Assembly (NCBI GenBank): GCA_015486785.1
Contig: WFQZ01000166.1
Location: 1 to 9,517 of the forward strand
Length of the DNA stretch: 9,517 nt
Source: Thermoflexales bacterium
GTDB lineage: Bacteria > Chloroflexota > Anaerolineae > B4-G1 > SLSP01
Reading direction: 5' to 3'
The notes below the pieces were generated by a model. It saw only the letters and a program-made list of their open reading frames with translations, was not told the origin of the DNA and searched no databases. Both the position numbers and the translations under genes were made by a program. Positions within the stretch are counted from its first letter, which is position 1. Each line of letters starts with the position of its first letter. Positions 1-6,035 of the stretch are shown one piece after another.

Positions 1-165
1 GAAGAAGAGGAAGACCCCTTCCTTTCCCCAATGGAGATCGCTTTCCGCGAAGCGAAACTGCAAGCTCCGCCGTCAGGGCGCGGGCGAGGGCGCAAGTCCC
101 GCCGCTCCAACCGTCGGCGCAACGACCTGGACGACATCTACGAGCGCACCTTGCGCCAGGGCTAA
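1..165 (+). CDS. C-terminal fragment of an unidentified protein (5' end outside window)
   Basis: An open frame enters the window at base 1 and stops at TAA 163-165, giving the last 54 residues of a longer protein. The visible part starts with an acidic patch (EEEDPF), then a short helix-like stretch (MEIAFREAKLQAP), then a strongly basic Gly/Arg-rich linker (residues 23-40, GRGRGRKSRRSNRRR-type) and ends with an acidic helix (NDLDDIYERTLRQG). Such a basic low-complexity tail is common at the ends of nucleic-acid-binding proteins, but no domain is visible and I do not recognise the family. The frame is supported by the terminator 20 bases after the stop, which implies that a real transcription unit ends here. 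An internal ATG at base 31 could start a 44-residue protein, but it has no ribosome-binding site, so a truncated longer gene is more likely. Confidence 0.6.
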   Translation, partial: EEEEDPFLSPMEIAFREAKLQAPPSGRGRGRKSRRSNRRRNDLDDIYERTLRQG

Positions 166-185
166 ATCCCAAAGACGACCCGTTG

Positions 186-218
186 CTCGGCCTCGAACAC
201 CATCGAGGCCGAGTTTTT
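186..218 (+). terminator. Rho-independent terminator of the upstream gene
   Basis: A perfect 11-bp GC-rich stem (CTCGGCCTCGA at 186-196 pairs with TCGAGGCCGAG at 203-213) closes a 6-nt loop (ACACCA) and is followed directly by five T residues (214-218). This is a textbook intrinsic terminator on the plus strand, 20 bases after the stop codon of the partial gene at 1-165. It separates that gene from the operon starting at 467. Confidence 0.93.
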
Positions 219-221
219 GCA

Positions 222-245
222 TGCCCCATTGCCAACGATGGGGCA
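222..245. other. Second hairpin just after the terminator
   Basis: TGCCCCAT (222-229) and ATGGGGCA (238-245) form an 8-bp stem with an 8-nt loop, four bases after the T-tract of the terminator. The following bases (CATTT) make only a weak T-tract. It could be a back-up terminator in tandem with the first, or a 5' element of the next transcript if a promoter lies further upstream. It would also bury the ATG of the doubtful small ORF at 238. Confidence 0.5.
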
Positions 246-372
246 CATTTGCCGCGAACATCCTCACGAGGGCCAAAGCGTTTCCACCACGCTGCACCGG
301 ATGATCGCGGCTTTGGTTGGCGGGGTGCAGTTGCTGCTTCTGTTCGTCAGCCGGACGGCAGACGGCAACTGA
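238..372 (+). CDS. Doubtful 44-residue ORF with one hydrophobic segment
   Basis: ATG at 238 opens a 44-codon frame ending at TGA 370-372. The product has a polar N-terminal half (MGHICREHPHEGQSVSTT) and one predicted membrane helix (residues about 22-37, MIAALVGGVQLLLLFV), ending SRTADGN. The pattern faintly resembles the first helix of YggT-like small membrane proteins, which could make it a decayed remnant of one. Against a real gene: no Shine-Dalgarno is visible, the start codon lies in the right arm of a hairpin, and the operon promoter at 405-433 lies downstream of it. Bases 219-404 otherwise hold nothing I can support. Confidence 0.15.
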   Translation: MGHICREHPHEGQSVSTTLHRMIAALVGGVQLLLLFVSRTADGN

Positions 373-404
373 TGCCGAATCCACCCCAGCGCGGCCAGTG
401 GACA

Positions 405-433
405 TTGGCAATCTATCCTAAGCAGCGTATATT
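405..433 (+). promoter_or_regulatory. Sigma70-type promoter for the TPR-CHAT operon
   Basis: TTGGCA (405-410, five of six to TTGACA) is followed after exactly 17 bp by TATATT (428-433, five of six to TATAAT). Transcription would start near base 440, leaving a leader of roughly 25 nt before the ATG at 467 that carries the ribosome-binding site. This is the only convincing promoter I see before the operon. The other two genes lack obvious promoters in their short upstream gaps, which supports co-transcription. Confidence 0.65.
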
Positions 434-466
434 TATCCCGTGATGCCAAGCCAAGGAGGTTGAACG

Positions 467-1354
467 ATGCTCTCGTCTTTCTGGGAAAACATTGGTAAAG
501 GTCTTTCGGAGAAATGGTTGGAGCGGCTCTTTGTCCCGCCTTTCCTGTTCTGGGGAGGCGGCCTGTTGCTGTGGATCGGTCCGGCCAATCTGCCCGCCAA
601 GTGGAACGAACTCAGTTCCTTGCCGGTGGTGACGCAATCCGCGCTGCTGATCGGCGCGTTGCTGATTCTGGTGGCTTCGTCCCACCTGATGGCGTGGCTA
701 CGCTTGCCCATCCTGCGTTTGCTGGAGGGCTACTGGCCTCCGCCGCTGCGCGGTCTGGCCGCGCGGTTGGCAGCCCACCGGCAGTCAAAGGCAGAGGACA
801 AAAAACGCCGCTGGAACACGCTGATACAAAAGTACCAGAATGGACAGCTTACCTGGGAAAAGCAGCGCGAGTTGGCGCGTCTGGAAGCCTGGCGGCAGCA
901 CACTCCGCGCGACGTGGAAGACCTCATGCCCACGCGGCTAGGCGACATCCTCAAAACCGCCGAATTGCGCCCCCGGCAACGCTACGGGCTAGACCCGGTG
1001 TTGCTGTGGCCGCATCTGTGGCTGTGCCTGCCCGAAAACGTCCGCACCGACTTATCTGAGGCCCACGCTCAGCTGGACGTCTTGACCACCAGCTGGGCCT
1101 GGGGGCTGCTCTTTGCCTTGTGGACGCCCGCCTGGCCGTGGGCTGCGGCGATTGCGCTGCTGTGGATGGCTGCCGCTTACGGGCTGGCGTTGAGCGCGGC
1201 AGCCACATTCGCCGATCTGCTGCTGGCAGCCATCGATACCCACCGTTGGGCACTGTACGAGTCTATGCACCGACCGCTGCCGGAGCAGGGCGAGGCGGAA
1301 AGAGCCGCCGGAGAAGCCCTGACGCGCTTCATCCAGCGCGGGATGTGGGATTAA
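467..1354 (+). CDS. Four-helix membrane protein with conserved cytosolic core, partner of TPR-CHAT protease
   Basis: This is a 295-residue polytopic membrane protein of unknown function. The ATG at 467 follows a near-perfect Shine-Dalgarno (AAGGAGGT, 453-460) by six bases. Hydrophobic segments lie at about residues 22-38, 56-78, 208-225 and 226-250. Between helices 2 and 3 is a hydrophilic region of about 130 residues. Its first part (residues 104-145) is highly charged and probably helical. A conserved-looking core follows: PTRLGDILK (155-163), RYGLD (172-176) and LLWPHLW (179-185). I recall this core from uncharacterised membrane proteins of actinobacteria and Chloroflexota, where it reads like 'PTRLGN...RYGLDAVVxWPxLW'. 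No enzymatic motif is seen. It is the first gene of a three-gene operon and lies 38 bp before the CHAT protease gene, so it is a candidate membrane effector, receptor or protease substrate. That role is inference. It is too hydrophobic and differently built to be a gasdermin. Confidence 0.85.
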   Translation: MLSSFWENIGKGLSEKWLERLFVPPFLFWGGGLLLWIGPANLPAKWNELSSLPVVTQSALLIGALLILVASSHLMAWLRLPILRLLEGYWPPPLRGLAARLAAHRQSKAEDKKRRWNTLIQKYQNGQLTWEKQRELARLEAWRQHTPRDVEDLMPTRLGDILKTAELRPRQRYGLDPVLLWPHLWLCLPENVRTDLSEAHAQLDVLTTSWAWGLLFALWTPAWPWAAAIALLWMAAAYGLALSAAATFADLLLAAIDTHRWALYESMHRPLPEQGEAERAAGEALTRFIQRGMWD

Positions 1355-1380
1355 GTTGCGACGTTTCAGTTCGCAGTTCC
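1352..1380. repeat. Degenerate copy of the intergenic palindrome
   Basis: TAAGTTGCGACG (1352-1363), beginning within the stop codon of the membrane-protein gene, is identical to bases 5152-5163, which follow the stop of the CHAT gene. Here the palindrome is shorter: TGCGA (1357-1361) pairs with TCGCA (1371-1375) over a 9-nt loop, extendable by two G-T wobbles. It looks like a decayed or short variant of the perfect palindrome at 5155-5185, in the same position relative to the next gene's ribosome-binding site. Confidence 0.5.
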
Positions 1381-1388
1381 GAGGAGGA
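1381..1388 (+). promoter_or_regulatory. Shine-Dalgarno that fixes the CHAT gene start at 1393
   Basis: GAGGAGGA at 1381-1388 sits four bases before ATG 1393. The same reading frame is open back to 1120, but that extension lies wholly in the coding sequence of the membrane-protein gene and the gap behind it, and has no such signal. The internal ATG is therefore the start. Confidence 0.85.
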
Positions 1389-1392
1389 ATCT

Positions 1393-4300
1393 ATGTTTGG
1401 AAAATTATTTGGCAGAAAAAAACAACCTTCTCTGGAAGGAGACGTGGGAAGCATCAGTATCCCCCCGCAATTCGCCGACGACCTGCGGCAGGCCGAGGAA
1501 GGAGCATCCCGTTACCGGCAAACCGATGATCTGAACGCCCTGAATGCAGCCATTGCTGCCTGGGAGCGCATCTTAAACCACCCCACTTTTGCCCACTCAG
1601 AGGATCGCTTCCGCCTGGCAGTTTTGAACAGTGCCGGAGGCATCTACTTGCGCCGCTACAAGCGACTAGAAGATACTTCGGATTTAGACGCCGCATTGCA
1701 ACTATGGCGACAGGCGGTGGCGGGCACGCCGCAAGGTCATCCGGATTTGCCCATTCGACTAACCAACCTGGGGACAGGGCTATACGAACGGTACAACCGT
1801 GCTGGACGCATAGAAGACCTGGAAAAAGCTATGGAGGTCTATCGAGAAGTGCTAGAGGTTGCGTCGCCTGATCATCCGAATTGGCCCATATATCTGACCA
1901 ACCTAGGCAATGTGCTGCGCTACCGATACAACCGCACAGGACGGATGGAAGACCTGGAAAAAGCTCTGGAGATCTATCGCGAAGTGCTAGATGCAACGCC
2001 ACAAGGTCACCCAGGTTTGCACGGCTATCTGAACAACCTGGGCAATGTGCTGCGCGACCGATACAACCGCACGGGACGGATGGAAGACCTGGAGGAAGCT
2101 CTAGGGGTCTATCGCCGGGCAGTAATGGTCACGCCACCAGAACATCGGAATTTGCCCGGCTATCTGACCAACCTGGGCAATGTGCTACGCGACCGGTACA
2201 GCCGCACGGAGCGGATGGAAGACCTAGAAGAAGCTATCGCGAAGTTCCGTCAAGCACTAGAAACTATGCCTGAGGGGCATCCAGATTTGCCTAGGTATTT
2301 GAGCAACCTAGGCAACGGACTGCGCGACCGATACAACCGCACGGGGCGCATAGAAGACCTGGAAGAAGCTATTGAGAAGTTCCATCAGGCAGTGGAGAAA
2401 ACGCCAGAAGGCCGCCCTGATTTGCCCGGCTATCTAATCAACCTGAGCAATGGACTGAGCGACCGATACAACCGCACGGGGCGCATGGAAGACCTGGAAG
2501 AAGCTCTGAGGGTCTCTCGCCAAGCAGTAGCAGCCACGCCGACAGGTCACCCCAATTTACCCACTTACCTGAGCAACTTAAGCATAGGGCTAAGCGACCG
2601 CTACCGCCGCACGGGGCGCATAGAAGACCTGGAAGAAGCCATCGCGCAGTATCGCCAAGCAGTGGCGACCACGCCAACAGGCCACCCCGATTTACCTGCT
2701 CGACTGAATAACCTGGGCAATGGACTACGCGAGCGGTACCGCCGCACGGGACGGATAGAAGACCTGGAAGAAGCCCTGAAGGTTACTCGCCAGGCGGTAG
2801 CGGCCACGCCGCAAGGACATCCAAATTTGCCCAGGTATCTGAACAACCTGGGCAATGGGCTACGCGAGCGGTACCGCCGCACGGGGCGCATAGAAGACCT
2901 GGAAGAAGCCATCGTGCAATATCGCCAGATGCTAGCTGCCACCTCACAGGATCACCCGGAGTTGCCTTCCCGATTGAACAACCTGGGTAATGGACTACGC
3001 GAGCGGTACCATCGCACGGGACGGATGGAGGACTTGAAAGAAGCTCTGAAAGTCTCTCGCCAGGCGGTGGCGGGCACGCCGCAAGGTCATCCGGATTTGC
3101 CTACTAGACTAAACAACCTGGGTCTGGGGTTGGCCGCTCAATACAGCAGTACGGAACAGCAAGAATACCTGGAAGAAGCTATTGAGAAGTTCCGCCAAGC
3201 GGTAGCTGCCACGCCGCCGGATCACCCCGATTTACCCACTCGACTGACTAACCTAGGGACTGTACTGCACAACCGCTACAGCCACACGGATCGCCTGGAA
3301 TACCTGGAAGAAGCTATTGAAAAGTTCCACCAAGCGGTAGCTATCACACCGCCGGATCACCCCGATTTACCCAGCTACCTGAACAACCTGGGTACTGGGC
3401 TGCGAGACCGGTACAGCCGCACGGGACGGCTAGAAGACTTGGAAGCTGGCTGGAAAGCGTACCGTGAGGCTTGGGAACTTGGCCTGGAGATCAATCAGAG
3501 CGAAAGTCTGATCGCAGCACGCAATGCCTTGACCTGGGCATTTGAGCGGAGCGAGTGGGAAGAAACGCTGGTGGATTATCGCGCCGTGCAGGCGGCACAG
3601 AAACGCCTGATGGCAAACCAGTTTCGGCGCGAGGACAAGACCTTCACCCTAGGCGAAACGCGCGGGCTAGCAGCGCGGGCGGCCTGGGCGGCCCGACAAT
3701 TGGGCGATCTGCCCCAAGCAGTGGAAATCCTGGAGGCCGGACGGGCGCAATTGCTGCGCGAGGCTCTAGAACGTCAGCGAAGCGATCTGCACGCTCTGGC
3801 GGGTGGGAAAGACGATGCTTTCTACCGCGCCTATGTGCAAGCCTTAGATACAGTAGAAGACCTGCAAGCCCTGACTTACGAGCAGCGGCTTGATGATTGG
3901 GGGGCGCAACTGAATCGGGCGCAGGAAGATTTGCAAGCAGCGATTCAGACTATCCGTGACAATGTTCCCCGGCTGCGCTACTTCCTACGCCCGCTTCCTT
4001 TTTCCGAAATCCTCCGCCAGGCTGCCGACGCCCCGCTGGTTTATCTGGCAGCGACCAAGTACGGCGGGTTTGCGCTGCTGATCTCACAAACCTCGGGAGT
4101 CCACAGCGTTGATTTACCAGCCTTGACCGTCAATGCGCTGCGCGAACAGGTACAGAGTGATTACCTGAGAGCATACATGCGCTGGCGAGACGATGTTACA
4201 GCATATCAGACATGGGTCACCGCGCTAGAGGATATGCTGGCTTGGCTGGGCGAGGTGGTGATGGGGCCGCTGGTGAATGCTTTGCAGGAGAGGAATGTGG

Positions 4301-5151
4301 CGGAAGGGTCGCTTGTCCGTCTGGTGCCGAGCGACTGGCTGGGGCTGCTGCCGCTGCATGCGGCGGAACTCCACGAGGGTGATCCCCAAGAACGCAAGAA
4401 GTACGCGCTGGATCGCTATACCTTCACCTACGCGCCCAGTGCGCAGTCGCTCTACCACGTCCGCGAAGCGGCGCAGCGTCCCGCCGACTCCCTACTGGCG
4501 GTGCGCTATCCCGACAGGAGCTTTCAACTGGCCGATCAAGCGGTGCGAGCCGCGCTGGATGCCTTCCCGGCGGACAAACGCACGCCCCTGCTAATGGAAG
4601 CAGCTACGCTAGAAGCCGTGCGGCAGACTTTTGACGATCACGCCGTGCTGTTCTTTTTCACTCACGGCTTCGCCGACTTCAACCATCCACTGAACTCCGG
4701 TCTGTTGACCGCTGATAACAAACACCTGACCTTGCGCGAAATCTTGAATCTGCGTAGCGCGAAGGCGCGGCTAGCCGTGCTCTCGGCCTGTGAAACTGGC
4801 GTACCTTCGGACTTGAAGAACACTGATGAAGTCATCTCGTTGCCCTCAGGAATGATGCAAGCGGGTGTGCCGGGAGTGATTGGCTCGCTATGGTCAGTAG
4901 CCGAAGCCAGCACTGCGATCCTGATCAGCATCTTCTTTGAAGAATGGCGTGCTAATGGCTTGACTCCGCCGCAAGCACTGCGCCGCGCTCAGCAAATCCT
5001 GCGCAACGCCCGTCACGACGACGACGCCCGCCGTTACTTTGCCCGCTATCTGATGCCCAAGGACGTAGCCAATGACTTGCAGCAAGAGCTGTATCTGGAA
5101 AACTTTGCCCACCCCTTCTACTGGGCGGCGTTCACATATACCGGATTCTAG
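1393..5151 (+). CDS. TPR-CHAT caspase-like protease
   Basis: This is a 1252-residue sensor-protease. Residues 1-93 are an N-terminal segment (MFGKLFGRKKQ start) with one degenerate helical repeat. Residues 94-678 are thirteen uninterrupted 45-residue TPR units of the form 'RMEDLEEAL..YRQAVAATP.GHPDLP.YLNNLGNGLRDRYNRTG', and a fourteenth begins at 679. A helical linker (about 690-865) contains the EAGRAQLL segment (781-788) common before CHAT domains. The CHAT domain runs from about 865 to 1252. It keeps the catalytic His in FFTHG (H1091), the Cys in LSACETG (C1133), the following GVPGVIGSLWSV motif, and the typical ending HPFYWAAF. The dyad is therefore intact and protease activity is expected, presumably in the cytoplasm. 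In known relatives TPRs sense a partner or ligand and control CHAT cleavage. Its substrate here is unknown; the co-operonic membrane protein is the obvious candidate. No signal peptide or membrane segment is seen. Confidence 0.93.
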   Translation: MFGKLFGRKKQPSLEGDVGSISIPPQFADDLRQAEEGASRYRQTDDLNALNAAIAAWERILNHPTFAHSEDRFRLAVLNSAGGIYLRRYKRLEDTSDLDAALQLWRQAVAGTPQGHPDLPIRLTNLGTGLYERYNRAGRIEDLEKAMEVYREVLEVASPDHPNWPIYLTNLGNVLRYRYNRTGRMEDLEKALEIYREVLDATPQGHPGLHGYLNNLGNVLRDRYNRTGRMEDLEEALGVYRRAVMVTPPEHRNLPGYLTNLGNVLRDRYSRTERMEDLEEAIAKFRQALETMPEGHPDLPRYLSNLGNGLRDRYNRTGRIEDLEEAIEKFHQAVEKTPEGRPDLPGYLINLSNGLSDRYNRTGRMEDLEEALRVSRQAVAATPTGHPNLPTYLSNLSIGLSDRYRRTGRIEDLEEAIAQYRQAVATTPTGHPDLPARLNNLGNGLRERYRRTGRIEDLEEALKVTRQAVAATPQGHPNLPRYLNNLGNGLRERYRRTGRIEDLEEAIVQYRQMLAATSQDHPELPSRLNNLGNGLRERYHRTGRMEDLKEALKVSRQAVAGTPQGHPDLPTRLNNLGLGLAAQYSSTEQQEYLEEAIEKFRQAVAATPPDHPDLPTRLTNLGTVLHNRYSHTDRLEYLEEAIEKFHQAVAITPPDHPDLPSYLNNLGTGLRDRYSRTGRLEDLEAGWKAYREAWELGLEINQSESLIAARNALTWAFERSEWEETLVDYRAVQAAQKRLMANQFRREDKTFTLGETRGLAARAAWAARQLGDLPQAVEILEAGRAQLLREALERQRSDLHALAGGKDDAFYRAYVQALDTVEDLQALTYEQRLDDWGAQLNRAQEDLQAAIQTIRDNVPRLRYFLRPLPFSEILRQAADAPLVYLAATKYGGFALLISQTSGVHSVDLPALTVNALREQVQSDYLRAYMRWRDDVTAYQTWVTALEDMLAWLGEVVMGPLVNALQERNVAEGSLVRLVPSDWLGLLPLHAAELHEGDPQERKKYALDRYTFTYAPSAQSLYHVREAAQRPADSLLAVRYPDRSFQLADQAVRAALDAFPADKRTPLLMEAATLEAVRQTFDDHAVLFFFTHGFADFNHPLNSGLLTADNKHLTLREILNLRSAKARLAVLSACETGVPSDLKNTDEVISLPSGMMQAGVPGVIGSLWSVAEASTAILISIFFEEWRANGLTPPQALRRAQQILRNARHDDDARRYFARYLMPKDVANDLQQELYLENFAHPFYWAAFTYTGF
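1672..3426 (+). repeat. Tandem array of thirteen 135-bp (45-residue) TPR-coding repeats
   Basis: Units begin at residue 94 and every 45 residues from 139 to 634, with no insertion or deletion anywhere; a partial unit follows at 679. The bases are also close to identical between many units. For example, 41 bases at 1711-1751 recur exactly at 3061-3101 (ten units apart), and 43 bases at 2602-2644 recur exactly at 2872-2914 (two units apart). Each unit is a TPR with a longer A-B loop (TPxGHPDLP), like the repeats of fungal and bacterial CHAT proteins, rather than the plain 34-residue TPR. The third and fourth last units diverge at helix ends (QQEYL, RLEYL), which suggests that the central units expanded most recently. 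Confidence 0.92.
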
Positions 5152-5154
5152 TAA

Positions 5155-5185
5155 GTTGCGACGCACTTCGGAAGTGCGTCGCAAC
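5155..5185. repeat. Perfect 31-nt palindrome between CHAT and zinc-ribbon genes
   Basis: GTTGCGACGCACTTC (5155-5169) is mirrored exactly by GAAGTGCGTCGCAAC (5171-5185) around a single central G. In RNA this gives a 14-bp stem with a CGG loop, or a slightly shorter stem with a UUCGG-like turn. It starts four bases after the CHAT stop codon and ends just before the Shine-Dalgarno of the next gene (5194-5200). No T-tract follows on either strand, so it is unlikely to be a simple terminator. Related sequence occurs at 1352-1380 and at 5622-5637, which suggests a dispersed intergenic palindromic repeat. Possible roles are attenuation between genes two and three, or mRNA stability. Confidence 0.8.
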
Positions 5186-5205
5186 TCAAAACTAAGGAGG
5201 AAATT

Positions 5206-5592
5206 ATGACCCTATACACACCTGAACAAATCTACAACGCGGCCCGCGCGATGCTATCCATGCTGGACGAAGATCGACGTCAGCAGATGCGCTCCCTGCT
5301 CCAAGAGGCAGATAACGGCGCGGACACTCATATGCAGGTGCTTGACCTGCTTACCAGGGACGATGCGACCCTTGAGCAACTGCGCAGACTGCTAGGCATC
5401 AAGGGAATCGACACTTTTCGCACTTTGGGGTACGCAGGGGCAGCGGGCGAACCGATGATCACCAAGCCCGGCGCGGTGTACGTCTGTCCGGTGGAGGGCT
5501 GCACTGAACGCTACGTCATCGGCGAGGCAGGCGAGACACCGCCGCCTTGCCCCAAGCACCATACGCCGCTCGTCCCAGAGTGGGCATCATAA
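5206..5592 (+). CDS. Small helical protein with C-terminal zinc ribbon, third gene of TPR-CHAT operon
   Basis: This 128-residue protein starts at ATG 5206, five bases after AAGGAGG (5194-5200). Residues 1-80 are predicted mostly helical and rich in Leu, Arg and acidic residues (TPEQIYNAARAML..., LLTRDDATLEQLRRLLG), with no recognised enzyme motif. Residues 90-124 form a compact metal site: C94 and C99 (CPVEGC), then C115 and H118 (CPKHH), ending TPLVPEW. The C-x4-C...C-x2-H spacing with Pro after the cysteines fits a small zinc ribbon. I recall similar 'YVCPxxx...CPxHxxPLVP' tails on adaptor-like proteins near CHAT and other conflict-system enzymes, but cannot verify this here. The gene lies 54 bp after the CHAT gene, across the palindrome. 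An adaptor or regulator that binds the protease is a reasonable guess, not a demonstrated role. Confidence 0.82.
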   Translation: MTLYTPEQIYNAARAMLSMLDEDRRQQMRSLLQEADNGADTHMQVLDLLTRDDATLEQLRRLLGIKGIDTFRTLGYAGAAGEPMITKPGAVYVCPVEGCTERYVIGEAGETPPPCPKHHTPLVPEWAS

Positions 5593-5619
5593 CGCACGCG
5601 CGGTGGGAGCGTTAGTTGG

Positions 5620-5923
5620 TTAGTTGAGACGCACTTCTTGCGCCTCTTTCAGGATGTATTTGCCGATGGTGGACTTCAAGCTGTCCTTCATCACCAAGTC
5701 CACTTTCACGCCTAGCTCGTCGCTCAGGAAATCTTCCAAGGCCACAAACTGAAACAATGTTGGCACTTCGTCAAAGGTCACCAACAAATCCAAGTCGCTG
5801 GTGGCCTTTTCCTCCCCACGCACACACCTCCAATGTACGCACATGATACTTCGTGCGTAACAGCGGGAGCATGGCCTTGAGCTGCACCAGGATTTTATTG
5901 AGCGTACTAGATGTTCTTCTCAT
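5620..5923 (-). pseudogene. Broken MNT-type (MntA-like) nucleotidyltransferase antitoxin
   Basis: Two minus-strand frames together match one minimal nucleotidyltransferase of about 104 residues. The first, from ATG 5923-5921, reads MRRTSSTLNKIL... and ...RTKYHVRTLEV, the family's N-terminal helix and first strand. The second begins within VRGEEKATSDLDLLVTF (Asp pair DLDLL, the metal-binding motif) and continues FQFVALEDFLSDELGVKVDLV...LKSTIGKYILKEA, typical of MntA/MNT proteins to the end. At about 5820-5826 only one T separates the GTG of LEV from the GTG of VRGE, where the family has about four residues (FGSY or similar). A deletion of about 11 nt therefore removed the Gly-Ser catalytic motif and shifted the frame. 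The reading frame starting at ATG 5844 lacks the N-terminus. No HEPN/DUF86 partner is present on either side. MNT-HEPN pairs are toxin-antitoxin systems; this is a remnant. Confidence 0.75.
5622..5637. repeat. Half-copy of the intergenic palindrome at the pseudogene's 3' end
   Basis: AGTTGAGACGCACTTC matches bases 5154-5169 (left arm of the perfect palindrome plus one flanking base) at 15 of 16 positions. It overlaps the stop codon and the last residues (EVRLN) of the nucleotidyltransferase pseudogene. The right arm is absent here. A match this long is unlikely to be chance in such a short window, but a single half-arm is weak evidence for the element. Confidence 0.45.
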
Positions 5924-6035
5924 AAGAGCATTACACAACGACTCACTCTTACACGCGAAGTCGGTTAGTTGGTCGCAATTGAGAACGCTACCGCAGGACA
6001 GTGAGTAATTCTTCCCACCGCCGAGAAGCTGCCTT

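Noticed and set aside
73..411. 112-codon minus-strand frame over the upstream gene tail and gap
   Set aside because: It crosses the terminator and the opposing partial gene, with low-complexity composition and no start signal.
467..1354. Bacterial gasdermin upstream of a protease
   Set aside because: The size is similar, but the protein has four long hydrophobic helices and no N-terminal Cys of the palmitoylated type, unlike the mostly beta-stranded gasdermin fold.
1120..1392. N-terminal extension of the CHAT reading frame back to 1120
   Set aside because: It lies within the membrane-protein gene in another frame and the gap behind it, has composition typical of a shadow frame, and the strong Shine-Dalgarno at 1381-1388 selects ATG 1393.
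1672..3426. CRISPR-like or non-coding regular repeats
   Set aside because: The 135-bp period is an exact multiple of three, has no unique spacers, and translates without interruption into TPR units inside a single large gene.
5155..5185. Intrinsic terminator between the CHAT and zinc-ribbon genes
   Set aside because: The stem is strong but no T-tract follows on either strand, and the next gene's ribosome-binding site comes at once. A dispersed palindrome fits better.
5836..5859. TACGCAC...GTGCGTA hairpin within the nucleotidyltransferase pseudogene
   Set aside because: A 7-bp stem with a 10-nt loop inside former coding sequence; likely chance, no link to a regulatory role.
5924..6035. Terminator for the glycosyltransferase gene or a HEPN toxin partner near the pseudogene
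   Set aside because: I found no GC-rich stem with a T-tract on the minus strand and no frame resembling HEPN/DUF86 on either side.
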